From Brevinematales bacterium (GTDB lineage Bacteria; Spirochaetota; Brevinematia; Brevinematales; GWF1-51-8): 64,000 nucleotides of DNA. The stretch is from assembly GCA_020059465.1 (NCBI GenBank), contig JAGVBZ010000008.1:1-64000 (forward strand), in the 5' to 3' direction. A program made the translations under genes and the position numbers. Shown here one piece after another: positions 9,586-18,070 of this stretch (the first letter of the stretch is position 1; each line of letters begins with the position of its first letter). The notes below the pieces were generated by a model. It did no database searches. It saw only the letters and a program-made list of their open reading frames with translations, and was not told where the DNA came from.

Positions 9586-10404
9586 CTATATATTCAGCAT
9601 GAACGTGCTGTGAGAAATCGTTCCGCCGTTCACCTGTACGCGGATCACTTTACTGTTCCCGCCGTTCTCCTTAAAATCCTCGCCGACCACATACCGTACG
9701 CCGTTCACCGTCCTGTCGTCGTATGCGTGCGAATGCCCCATGAACACATAATCGACCCCATATGAGGAGAACAGGTCCATCAGGTAATAAACTTCCTCGA
9801 TATCGGTATACTGCTGTGTCTCTAAAATGGACGGGCTGAAGAACTCGAAATGGGTGAACACCACGCAAAGCGGTTCGGTATAAGTCCGCAGTATGTTTTC
9901 CAGCCATGCCCGCTGTTCCCCTCCGAGCGTACCGCTCGCGGAATCGAACGAGATAATACGGACATTCCCCGCCTTGAGCGTAAAGCACGAAGGCCCCAGG
10001 ATATCACGGTAATTCGCCCATCCCCCGAAGTAGAGGTCGTGGTTCCCCGGTGTGGAATAAAACGGAATACCCAGCCCGCTCATCAAATCGCGGTAATTCT
10101 GCATATATTGGAGCTCTCCCTGCTGGGTCAGGTCTCCGCACGCGAGGATATATTTATCGTCCGAGGTGAGCCTCGCCTTCAGCCTGTCGAAATTCCCGTT
10201 GTCCCATGAGTACACGTGCAGGTCTGCTAATACGATAAACGAATAATCATTAGTAGCGATCGCCAGATCGGGAACCGCCGGCAGCGCCCTGCTTTCGCTG
10301 AACCGTTTGTCGATATCAGCGGATGTCCCGAATAATCCGAATATATCCAGAGAACACGAGGATAAAAATAAAAACACGGCCAGCGCGGCGATATGTCTTA
10401 CCAT
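9586..10404 (-). CDS. metallophosphoesterase lipoprotein, compact form
   Basis: A 272-residue phosphoesterase with lipobox LSSC (Cys about 16). The motif series is complete: LADLHVY, ACGDLTQQG, TPGNHDLY, FTHFEF and MGHSHAYDD, covering the expected metal ligands. It is shorter than the 452-residue relative at 304-1662 and probably represents the bare catalytic domain on a lipid anchor. The start codon overlaps the 3' end of the outer-membrane protein gene by 7 nt, so it is the distal gene of the RNase R - barrel - phosphoesterase operon. The substrate is unknown. Confidence 0.85.
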   Translation of the reverse strand: MVRHIAALAVFLFLSSCSLDIFGLFGTSADIDKRFSESRALPAVPDLAIATNDYSFIVLADLHVYSWDNGNFDRLKARLTSDDKYILACGDLTQQGELQYMQNYRDLMSGLGIPFYSTPGNHDLYFGGWANYRDILGPSCFTLKAGNVRIISFDSASGTLGGEQRAWLENILRTYTEPLCVVFTHFEFFSPSILETQQYTDIEEVYYLMDLFSSYGVDYVFMGHSHAYDDRTVNGVRYVVGEDFKENGGNSKVIRVQVNGGTISHSTFMLNI

Positions 10405-11126
10405 TTTAATGCCACCCCCATCCCGATTTTAAGCTTATAGAATACCGACGAAAGGGCGATGCTTCCGGCGTTGATCACTCCGATATCGAGAGAAATATCA
10501 AACATGTCATCGAGCGCATAAGCATTCTTCAGGTAAATCCCGTAATTGCCGAAATTCCCCGCGAACATCCGCTCGTGATTGGCAAGCTCGATAGCGAGCG
10601 TGTATTTATCCCCGAAGAAGCGGAACGCATACCCGACCGAATAATAAAGCTGTTTTTCTGTGATCGGCGTATTATAGTAGAAGATATTCCAGATATCCGC
10701 TCCGGTCACAGTAAAACGGAAGTTTACCCCGAGCCGGATATGAAACCCGCTGATCCGGTACTCGGCATACGGAATAATCGAATTCGCGGCGAAACCGTAC
10801 TCCCCGGACGGATCGCTCAGGAATTTAAGGTAAACGCCCGCGCCGCTGCCGAAGATATTTTTCCATCCCGCCCCGAAGTAATATGCGTCGGTAAACCCGT
10901 GCGTCATATCCAAACCGTACCCTGCGCCGAAAACCACTGTATCCTTCCATTGGGCGTATATCCACGCTTTCAGGAGGGATTTCCCGCCGAGCGTCCGGTT
11001 AAAAACAAACTCGGGGGAGACCCCGAGCTTGAATTGAATTTCCTGTAGAATAACCGGGTTCTCCGTGCCCTGCGCGAACACCGCCCGCGCAGTAAGTATT
11101 AGAAAAAGGGCTAAGCTTATTCTCAC
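10398..11126 (-). CDS. outer-membrane beta-barrel protein, function unknown
   Basis: A 242-residue protein with signal peptide MRISLALFLILTARAVFA and a mature part of alternating aromatic/hydrophobic strands (for example FGAGYGLDMTHGF and LYYSVGYAFRFFG). It ends in KIGMGVALKW; a terminal aromatic residue is typical of BAM substrates. The start is GTG behind AGGAGG, overlapping the RNase R stop by 4 nt (GTGA), so translation is coupled. No family was recognised. The overlap on both sides makes co-expression with RNase R and the phosphoesterase certain, although no shared task is evident. Confidence 0.65.
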   Translation of the reverse strand: MRISLALFLILTARAVFAQGTENPVILQEIQFKLGVSPEFVFNRTLGGKSLLKAWIYAQWKDTVVFGAGYGLDMTHGFTDAYYFGAGWKNIFGSGAGVYLKFLSDPSGEYGFAANSIIPYAEYRISGFHIRLGVNFRFTVTGADIWNIFYYNTPITEKQLYYSVGYAFRFFGDKYTLAIELANHERMFAGNFGNYGIYLKNAYALDDMFDISLDIGVINAGSIALSSVFYKLKIGMGVALKW

Positions 11127-12979
11127 GGTTTCCTCCTGCCGGGCCTGAATCCGGAGCCCCTGTTGACCTTCGGTTTGATGGCGCCGGGGACGGGAGTTTT
11201 CTCCGTACCGTACAGCGTAAAATCGAGAAAACCCTTCTCGACATTCACACGCTTCACCTTCACCCGAACCTTGTCGCCGATGGTATAACGGTTGCGTTTA
11301 TCGCGGCCCTGAGCCGTATATTCCTTTTCGTTTGCAACATAGTAATCGTCGTCGATATCGAAGTAACGGATGAGTCCTTCGACTCCGTAATCGGAAATCT
11401 GGACGAACATTCCGAACGCGGTCACTCCGGTGATCACGCCGTCGAAAAGCCTGCCTTCCTTGTCTTTCATGAACCGTACCGACTTGATTTTGTAAAACTC
11501 GCGTTCAGCGTCCATCGCCACCCGTTCGGTGATGGATATATGTTTCGCCATTTCGTCCAGTTCCTCTTCGCTGTACGAATGCTCCTTCCTGTGGCGCAGA
11601 ACGTCCTTAATCAGGCGATGCACCAGCAGGTCGGCGTAACGGCGGATGGGCGAGGTAAAATGCGTATAAAACTCGAAGCCCAGCCCGTAATGCCCGAGGT
11701 TCTCGGTATCGTAACGCGCCTGCGTCATCGAACGCAGAAGCAATTGGCTGAGGAATTCCTTGTAGGGCTTGTCCTTTATTTCGAACAGTACCCGCTGGAT
11801 TTCCTGCGGCGTGGGCACCGGTACGCCCTGAAATTTATGCCCGAACCTGAGCGCAAGACGCACAAAGTCGGCAATTTTCTCGTTAGGCGGCTCTTCGTGA
11901 ATACGGAATATGGAATGCCCCTTCCCGGCGAGGAATTTCGCGATCACCTTATTCGCCGCGAGCATGAATTCCTCGACAATCCGTTCAGAATCGAGCCTGT
12001 CCTTGAGCCATACCCTCGACGGTTCGCCCGCCGAGTCGAGCGCGACCTTCTGCTCCTTGAAATCGAAGTCGATACTGCCGTCGGCAATACGCTTCTTATA
12101 AAGTATCTGGAAAACCTCATGCATCCTGTCGAGGGTTTCGCAAAGCTCCGGGTCTTCCGGGGTAAGTTCGCCGTCAAAGTAACGCTGGACGTCGGTATAG
12201 TTCAGGCGGTAGCGCGTACGGATTACCGTCTCCTTCACCTCGTACGACAAGACGTCGCCCTCGCGGGAGATGTCGATGAACGCCGATACGGTGAGCTTAT
12301 CCTCATGGGGATTGAGACTGCAAAGCCCGTTGGACAGCACCTCCGGGAACATGGGAACCACTTTATCGATAAAATAGTAACTGTTACCGCGTTTCAGCGC
12401 TTCCTTATCGAGCTTGGAATCGGCCGGGACATAATTGGATACGTCGGCTATATGCACTCCGAGCCGCCATCCGTCCTTCCGGACTTCAAGCGATACCGCG
12501 TCGTCCAAATCCTTCGCGTCAACCCCGTCGATAGTGACGACCATACCGTCGCGTAAATCCACCCTGCGGGCGAGCTCGGACAACGGTATCTCAGTCGGGA
12601 TACGTTCGGCCTCGACAAATACGGGGCGGGGGAATTCGGAACGGATATGGTGCTTTTCGACCACACGCGGGAAATCCTCCGACGCCTCCTTGAGGGGGGC
12701 GGATTCCGTACGCGGTTTCCCGAATAATTCGCGCTTTTTCGGTTTCTTTTCTTCATGTTTGCGGGCGCGTTCTTCCTCGACCGGTTCGACCGTCCCGCTC
12801 CATGAAATATCCCCCGTATCACGGGAAAACTTTATAATACCCTTAGTATTGTACTCATCGAGCACCAACCGGAGGCGTTTCCGCTTGTTCTTGTTATCCG
12901 CCTCGAACATTTCCTGCAGCACGGCGAATTTGGTCTCGCCCGCTTTCTTGATCGCTTCTAAAATCTCTTTACGTTTCAA
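11123..12979 (-). CDS. rnr: RNase R/VacB-family 3'-5' exoribonuclease, short form
   Basis: A 618-residue exoribonuclease. Residues 1-65 look like a winged-helix domain, followed by a charged linker. The RNB catalytic domain starts near 130, with the metal-binding DGVDAKDLDDAV containing the conserved aspartates. Near the C-terminus is an S1 RNA-binding domain (FDGVITGVTAFGMFVQI), then a basic tail. E. coli RNase R is about 813 residues; the missing part corresponds to the two cold-shock domains between the helix-turn-helix and RNB. The start is TTG behind AGGAG with 8-nt spacing. The gene lies 11 nt after a PpiC gene and overlaps the next gene by 4 nt. Confidence 0.9.
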   Translation of the reverse strand: MKRKEILEAIKKAGETKFAVLQEMFEADNKNKRKRLRLVLDEYNTKGIIKFSRDTGDISWSGTVEPVEEERARKHEEKKPKKRELFGKPRTESAPLKEASEDFPRVVEKHHIRSEFPRPVFVEAERIPTEIPLSELARRVDLRDGMVVTIDGVDAKDLDDAVSLEVRKDGWRLGVHIADVSNYVPADSKLDKEALKRGNSYYFIDKVVPMFPEVLSNGLCSLNPHEDKLTVSAFIDISREGDVLSYEVKETVIRTRYRLNYTDVQRYFDGELTPEDPELCETLDRMHEVFQILYKKRIADGSIDFDFKEQKVALDSAGEPSRVWLKDRLDSERIVEEFMLAANKVIAKFLAGKGHSIFRIHEEPPNEKIADFVRLALRFGHKFQGVPVPTPQEIQRVLFEIKDKPYKEFLSQLLLRSMTQARYDTENLGHYGLGFEFYTHFTSPIRRYADLLVHRLIKDVLRHRKEHSYSEEELDEMAKHISITERVAMDAEREFYKIKSVRFMKDKEGRLFDGVITGVTAFGMFVQISDYGVEGLIRYFDIDDDYYVANEKEYTAQGRDKRNRYTIGDKVRVKVKRVNVEKGFLDFTLYGTEKTPVPGAIKPKVNRGSGFRPGRRKP

Positions 12980-12990
12980 CTAGATATCTC

Positions 12991-14445
12991 CTAATTGCCC
13001 TGCTTCTTGACCGCGGATTCTAACTGATTCCGCAGTTCCTTCAGGGCGTCTTCATTCCATACCAGACCGTATTTCTCGATGGAATTTGTCTGCCACTTCG
13101 TATATAACGTATCGTACTTTTCCTGCGCCAAATTCTTATAAATCATATTCGAGACCGATTCGAACGATACCGCCCCGTTGGTCGATACATAAAGCGATTT
13201 CGATTTCTCGTAATAACTCAGTACCTCCTTCGGTTTGACCGCCGAATATGCAGCCGAATAAAGCTGCGCTTTCAGATTATCCGTACAATACGTTTTTATC
13301 CATTCATCCTTGCGTTTCGCCAATTCGTTAATAAATTCCTGTTTGTTCTGCTCTCCTTTAGTATAACTCAATCCGGCGAAATATAAAAAATTCCTGAGAG
13401 ATTTCATCTCTTTTAGAAATGTATCGAAATTCAGGTTCTTCGCAAACCCCGGAGTGAAAATCTCTATCAAATCCTTACATTCCCGCCAATTGTAATCCCG
13501 TCCCCAGATATTGATGACGGGGGATTTTTCAGGAATCAATTCCAGCGTATACGGTATGCTGTTTATGACAATTCCTTTATTCTCCATGTAAATGCTGTAA
13601 AGTTCCTTCACCTGCTTTATCTTCATAATATTCTGCAGATTTTTATACTGCTGCTGAAAATTCCCGCCCGTTAACGTTTTAATTTCCTCCAATGACTTCT
13701 GCTTCGGCGTCTCGGCGATGAATACGATATGATAACCGTACTGTGTCTTCACAGGCTGGGCGAGAAGCCCCGTCGTTTTCGCGTCGAATAACGGCGCCTC
13801 GAACTCCGGGACGGTCATCCCCTCGATAATATACCCGACATCGCCGCCGCCCTTTGCGGTCAACGAGTCCTGCGAGTATTGTTTCGCGTAGTTTTCAAAT
13901 AACTGCTTCTGCGTAACAGAACTCTGAAGTCTGCCTATCATGTTGGTCGAAAGAATATAAGCCTGCGACCAGTATTCCTCGGTCAGCGCCGTGTTTGTCG
14001 AAGTTATCCCCTTCTTTTTCAGTATGGCGGGGACATCGATCAGGATATGCGAAACCCTTACAACCGGGAACTTGCTCTGCTGAAGCTCGGCTGTTTCCAG
14101 TTTCATTCCGGCCTCGTAGAGAAGCGACCAATACAGCTTTTTCATTTCCCGTTCGTAATACGGGGGGAAATCGGGCTGATTCGTAATCCCGGCATCCATC
14201 ATCTCAAGATATGCCAGTTCGGGAAGAATATAGCGTTCGAAAATCCCGATTTTCAGCCACTTCATATCGATCACAGAGTTCCCGATTTTCAGCGCCGCAT
14301 TCTCCAGATCGGTTTTTACCATTTCGCCTGTGACAACCCATTCGACCGCACCTTTTTTTACAAATCCGGCGATCCCAGCCGAGGAACACCCGGAAATCAT
14401 CCCGGTTAAAAATATGAATGCTATCCCGACTATTATATTTTTCAT
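12991..14445 (-). CDS. PpiC-type peptidyl-prolyl isomerase lipoprotein (copy 1)
   Basis: A 484-residue lipoprotein (lipobox ISGC) with SurA/PrsA-like organisation. An N-terminal helical region precedes a parvulin domain (about residues 120-240) containing VSHILIDV, GGGDVGY and YGYHIVFI, so both hallmark histidines are present. A C-terminal helical module carries INIWGRDYNWRECKDLI. It is the most divergent of three tandem paralogues (next: 14508-16172 and 16369-17898). The likely role is assisting folding of exported envelope proteins. It lies 62 nt behind a terminator-bearing gap and 11 nt before rnr, so it may be expressed by read-through or from a promoter I cannot identify. Confidence 0.8.
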   Translation of the reverse strand: MKNIIVGIAFIFLTGMISGCSSAGIAGFVKKGAVEWVVTGEMVKTDLENAALKIGNSVIDMKWLKIGIFERYILPELAYLEMMDAGITNQPDFPPYYEREMKKLYWSLLYEAGMKLETAELQQSKFPVVRVSHILIDVPAILKKKGITSTNTALTEEYWSQAYILSTNMIGRLQSSVTQKQLFENYAKQYSQDSLTAKGGGDVGYIIEGMTVPEFEAPLFDAKTTGLLAQPVKTQYGYHIVFIAETPKQKSLEEIKTLTGGNFQQQYKNLQNIMKIKQVKELYSIYMENKGIVINSIPYTLELIPEKSPVINIWGRDYNWRECKDLIEIFTPGFAKNLNFDTFLKEMKSLRNFLYFAGLSYTKGEQNKQEFINELAKRKDEWIKTYCTDNLKAQLYSAAYSAVKPKEVLSYYEKSKSLYVSTNGAVSFESVSNMIYKNLAQEKYDTLYTKWQTNSIEKYGLVWNEDALKELRNQLESAVKKQGN

Positions 14446-14471
14446 GGCAGTTCCTTCATTAATATAATAAA

Positions 14472-14495
14472 AAAGCGGGAGCTAACTCCCGCTTT
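14472..14495 (-). terminator. terminator between PpiC copies 2 and 1
   Basis: Perfect 10-bp stem AAAGCGGGAG/CTCCCGCTTT with a CTAA loop, followed on the minus strand by a T-rich tail, 13 nt after the copy-2 stop codon. Confidence 0.85.
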
Positions 14496-14507
14496 ATAAA
14501 ACTTACT

Positions 14508-16172
14508 TTACTTACCAGGTTGAGGCTGAACTTGTATTTTAGGCTGCGCTTGCGGCTGCCCTTGAGGCTGCCCGCCCTGCGCTTTCTGCTGCTCCTGCAT
14601 CATTTTCTTCTGCTTCTCTTCCCATTCCTTCTTCTTCTTTTCCTGTTCCTTCATATAGTTATCGACATCTTCCTTGATGGCCTTGCTGAGAGTCTTGATG
14701 CCCTCGTCGGAAACAACGACATTGTATTTCTTGAACACGCCTTCCTTCCACTGATTAATAAGCTGCATCTGGGAGTTGTTGGCAAGCTGCATTAATACCG
14801 TATTGGAAACCTGTGTGAAGGGAAGTGTTTCCATTACAGGCATTTTGGTCGCCTTATTGGTAACAACCAAACCCTTTTTATCTTTCTTAGCCTGCTGGAA
14901 CATAGTCATTTTCACGGTATTGTAGTAATTGGTCAGTTCGGCGTATTTGATCATACCTTTGGCCTGCTCGGCAAATTCCTTATCCATCGCGCCAGCGCAG
15001 AAATCAACCATAATATTCTTCTTGTTATTTGCATATTCCTTAGCGAATTCGGGTTTCTTATCAAGCCCTTCCTTCAACGCCTTCTCGGCATAGAACATGA
15101 ACTCCTTACAATTCCTGATCTGCTCGGCAAACGACGCTACCGTAAGGTTCTGCGAGAAGCCGGGAACAAACAGGTCGATAATCTCGCGGCACTTCGCCCA
15201 TGTGTAGGGAGTGCCCCAGATCTCGACAATCTTGGTGTCGTCGGGGAGACTGGCTATCGAATAAGATTTTCCGTCAACAGTAATATTGGTGTTTTTTATA
15301 TCGAGAGTGAACAAGTCCTTCATATTCAGGGACTTTAACGAGTTTTCAATCGCATACCATGTCCGTCCGGCTTCCTGTCCGACTTCGTTCTCGAGGTCCT
15401 TGAAGCTCATCATTTTTGCGGGAGTGGTGACATAGATAATATGGTATCCGTAAGTGGTTTTTACCGGCGCGGCGATCAGGCCTTTGCCCTTCATCGCGAA
15501 CACTGCCGATGAAAACTCGGGAACCATCTGACCGTCGGGGAAATATCCCAGGTCGCCGCCGCGTGCAGCGGAACCCGGATCATGGGACATGCCCTGCGCA
15601 AGCATCGCGAACTCCTTATCGAGGTCCTTCGCCATCTTGAGGGAATCTATCGTGTTCTTTGCCATCGCTTCGTTCTCTTTCCATTTCTGGTCGACTACCG
15701 CCGCATCGAGAGTAGCGTTGGTACCGTTTGTCAAATAGGTAGAAGGCACGGAAAGAAGGATGTGAGAGGCGCGCGCCAGAAGGAACTGTCCTTCCTGAAG
15801 CTGCTTGCGGAGAAATTCGTTTCCGAAACGGTTGAGGAGAGAATAGAACATCTGCTTCTCGGCCTTCTCGTATTCCGTCTTGAATTCCGGTTTATTGGTA
15901 TAACCCGATTCGATCATATCCATAGCCTTAAGCTCCATGATGACCAAGTTTTCGGTGATAAAGCTCTTCAGCCCGTTCAAATCTTCGGGAGCGATTCTTT
16001 TCTGAACCGCATAGTAGAACAATTCCTTACGGACATCGCCTACGACGAAAGAATGTTTCTGCCCCTTGAACTCATAAGATGCCATTTCGGCGCCGTCATA
16101 ATTCGCGCAGGAAAAAAACAATCCCGCGAAAAGCACCGACAAAACGATGGCGGTGATTTTTGTCATTTTCAT
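14508..16172 (-). CDS. PpiC-type peptidyl-prolyl isomerase lipoprotein (copy 2)
   Basis: I start at 16172 (554 residues) because AGGAG precedes this ATG by 7 nt; the ORF-track extension lacks a ribosome site. The lipobox is FFSC. The N-terminal helical part contains ESGYTNKPEFKTEYEKAEKQ. The parvulin domain has ASHILLSV, RGGDLGYF and YGYHIIYV. The C-terminal module has VEIWGTPYTWAKCREIIDLF followed by a segment resembling the N-terminal helix (GLDKKPEFAKEY), suggesting internal duplication around the parvulin insert. The protein ends in a Lys/Glu coiled coil and a Gln/Pro-rich tail. It has its own promoter and terminator. Confidence 0.85.
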   Translation of the reverse strand: MKMTKITAIVLSVLFAGLFFSCANYDGAEMASYEFKGQKHSFVVGDVRKELFYYAVQKRIAPEDLNGLKSFITENLVIMELKAMDMIESGYTNKPEFKTEYEKAEKQMFYSLLNRFGNEFLRKQLQEGQFLLARASHILLSVPSTYLTNGTNATLDAAVVDQKWKENEAMAKNTIDSLKMAKDLDKEFAMLAQGMSHDPGSAARGGDLGYFPDGQMVPEFSSAVFAMKGKGLIAAPVKTTYGYHIIYVTTPAKMMSFKDLENEVGQEAGRTWYAIENSLKSLNMKDLFTLDIKNTNITVDGKSYSIASLPDDTKIVEIWGTPYTWAKCREIIDLFVPGFSQNLTVASFAEQIRNCKEFMFYAEKALKEGLDKKPEFAKEYANNKKNIMVDFCAGAMDKEFAEQAKGMIKYAELTNYYNTVKMTMFQQAKKDKKGLVVTNKATKMPVMETLPFTQVSNTVLMQLANNSQMQLINQWKEGVFKKYNVVVSDEGIKTLSKAIKEDVDNYMKEQEKKKKEWEEKQKKMMQEQQKAQGGQPQGQPQAQPKIQVQPQPGK

Positions 16173-16218
16173 TCGGATTCTCCTTTGTATTTTACTATTC
16201 AATAAATAGTTAACAAAT

Positions 16219-16247
16219 ACTATAATGTAAAACAAGTTTTATATCAA
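16219..16247 (-). promoter_or_regulatory. promoter of PpiC copy 2
   Basis: Minus-strand TTGATA (16242-16247), 17-nt spacer, TATAGT (16219-16224), about 45 nt upstream of the start codon. Confidence 0.65.
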
Positions 16248-16368
16248 GAATCTTGACTGTTTTTCTGACAAATCAGGGTAATAGATAGAATTTCCCGTGT
16301 TTTCGATGCCTTTATTTTACGGATAAACAGGTTGTTAAAAATCTTCCGTGAACCCCGTTTTGCGGTTA

Positions 16369-17898
16369 TTATTTTAATTTATCCCCCAGATCTTTCTTGA
16401 CAGCGTCGAATAATACTTCCAAGCCCTTTTCGGAAAACTCGACGTGATAATTCTTCATCGCATTATTCTTCCATTCCGTATAGATATTTTTCTGATTCTG
16501 ATATATTAATTCGTCTGCTATTGCATTAGACGCTTTTTCAAATGGTATGGTCTCCATTTCCGGCTTTCCGGTCTTTTTATTCATGATGAAATCGCCCTTG
16601 ATATCCTTCTTGATCTCTACGTATTTTCCCATTTTTTTATGCTCCTGATAGTACTTCAGCACATCCGCTGGGGTAACCATTTTCGCCGCCTTCTCATGGA
16701 AAGCATCATGAAACTCATCGGCACATTGTTCGGTCAACACATCCTGAAGCTGTTTTTTATACTTCGCCTGAAAACCCGGGCTTTTATCGGCCCCGTCTGT
16801 CAGCGCTTTCTGCGCGAAGTACATGAATTCCCCGCAATTTCCGGTCTGTTCGCCGAATGAGATCAGGGTCATATTCGACGAAAACCCCGGCACAAAAATA
16901 TCGATAATCTTCCGGCATTTTTCCCATGTGTACGGCTCGCCCCAGATATCCATGAGTTTCATCCACGGCGGAAGAGTTTTCAGCGTGTAGGTATTCCCGC
17001 CGGCCAGTATCTCTGAGCTTTTATAATCGATGGAAAAATAAACGGCCAGATTCGCGTTTTTTAATCCATTCCCGACAGCCTGCCATATCCCGTTCACCGC
17101 CTCTCCCATTTTCTGCTCGACATCCCGATAGTTCATCAGTGCCGGCGGGAGAGTGACATAGATGATATGCCATCCGAATTTAGTTTTTACCGGATGGGGA
17201 ACCAGACCTTTCGTTTTCATCCCGAACACGGCGTCGGAAAACTCTTTCACCATAGTATATTCACTGAAATAACCCAGATCGCCCCCATTTTCCCCGGAGA
17301 GCGTATCGCCGGATAACTTTTTCGCCATCTCAGCGAAATCGTTCTCTAAATCCTTCGACTTCTTGAGCACTTCGAGGCTTTCCTTTGCGGCCGCCTCCTG
17401 CTTCAGCGATTTTTCCGCGAATTTCTCCGGCGACAGTTTTATCAGATGCCCGGCGACCTGAACAGTTTCCGGGACGGAGAATAAAATATGCGACGCGCCC
17501 GCGAAAAGAAATTTACCGTTAGTCAATAATGAATTTATGATGTCATTTCCGTATTCTCTGAGAAGCGTATAATAAATATAATCCTTTTTTGCCGCGAACT
17601 TGTTTTTAAATTCAGGAGTATTGGTCAATCCGGAAGCGGCGATTTCCCATTCCATCAACCGGGGTATAAGTATCTGCTCGGTAAAGCCGGATTTCAGGTT
17701 ATCCGTCGATTCGAGAATCATTTTCTGATAGTAAGCAATACCCGCCAAATCCTCACGGACATCGCCGACGGTTATTACGCTCTTCTGACCCATGCAGTCG
17801 TAGGATACGACTACCGTATTATCGACGCCGTCCGACGGGAATAGCGGCACGGTAACCATGATCGATAAAAAGACTAGATATACTTCTAAAAGTTTCAC
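16369..17898 (-). CDS. PpiC-type peptidyl-prolyl isomerase, secreted (copy 3)
   Basis: A 509-residue paralogue of the two preceding genes. It starts at GTG behind AGGAG (7-nt spacing). Its signal peptide (MKLLEVYLVFLSIMVTVPLFPS) has no lipobox cysteine, so unlike copies 1 and 2 it is probably soluble in the periplasm. The parvulin domain carries ASHILFSV, NGGDLGYF and FGWHIIYV, with both conserved histidines. The C-terminal module again shows MDIWGEPYTWEKCRKIIDIF with its cysteine. It lacks the Gln/Pro tail of copy 2. It is the first gene of the foldase array in transcription order. Confidence 0.82.
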   Translation of the reverse strand: MKLLEVYLVFLSIMVTVPLFPSDGVDNTVVVSYDCMGQKSVITVGDVREDLAGIAYYQKMILESTDNLKSGFTEQILIPRLMEWEIAASGLTNTPEFKNKFAAKKDYIYYTLLREYGNDIINSLLTNGKFLFAGASHILFSVPETVQVAGHLIKLSPEKFAEKSLKQEAAAKESLEVLKKSKDLENDFAEMAKKLSGDTLSGENGGDLGYFSEYTMVKEFSDAVFGMKTKGLVPHPVKTKFGWHIIYVTLPPALMNYRDVEQKMGEAVNGIWQAVGNGLKNANLAVYFSIDYKSSEILAGGNTYTLKTLPPWMKLMDIWGEPYTWEKCRKIIDIFVPGFSSNMTLISFGEQTGNCGEFMYFAQKALTDGADKSPGFQAKYKKQLQDVLTEQCADEFHDAFHEKAAKMVTPADVLKYYQEHKKMGKYVEIKKDIKGDFIMNKKTGKPEMETIPFEKASNAIADELIYQNQKNIYTEWKNNAMKNYHVEFSEKGLEVLFDAVKKDLGDKLK

Positions 17899-17983
17899 TG
17901 AACGCTCCTGCCCGGCATACCAGTATAAAGAAATAAGATATATCAGAAATAATAATATATCAAGAATTGGAAATGTAAAAAAC

Positions 17984-18013
17984 TATTGCATTAATTCACA
18001 CCCCCGCTATAAT
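17984..18013 (+). promoter_or_regulatory. promoter of the AT-rich repeat lipoprotein (repeat copy A)
   Basis: TTGCAT (17986-17991), 16-nt spacer, TATAAT (18008-18013). The 23 nt at 17984-18006 are identical to 19328-19350 in front of moxR. After one mismatch TATAATATT is also shared. Confidence 0.75.
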
Positions 18014-18070
18014 ATTTAAGATGATTCTCAACGCGTTGTATCATAGTATTCATCCGGAGAGGAGATTTAA

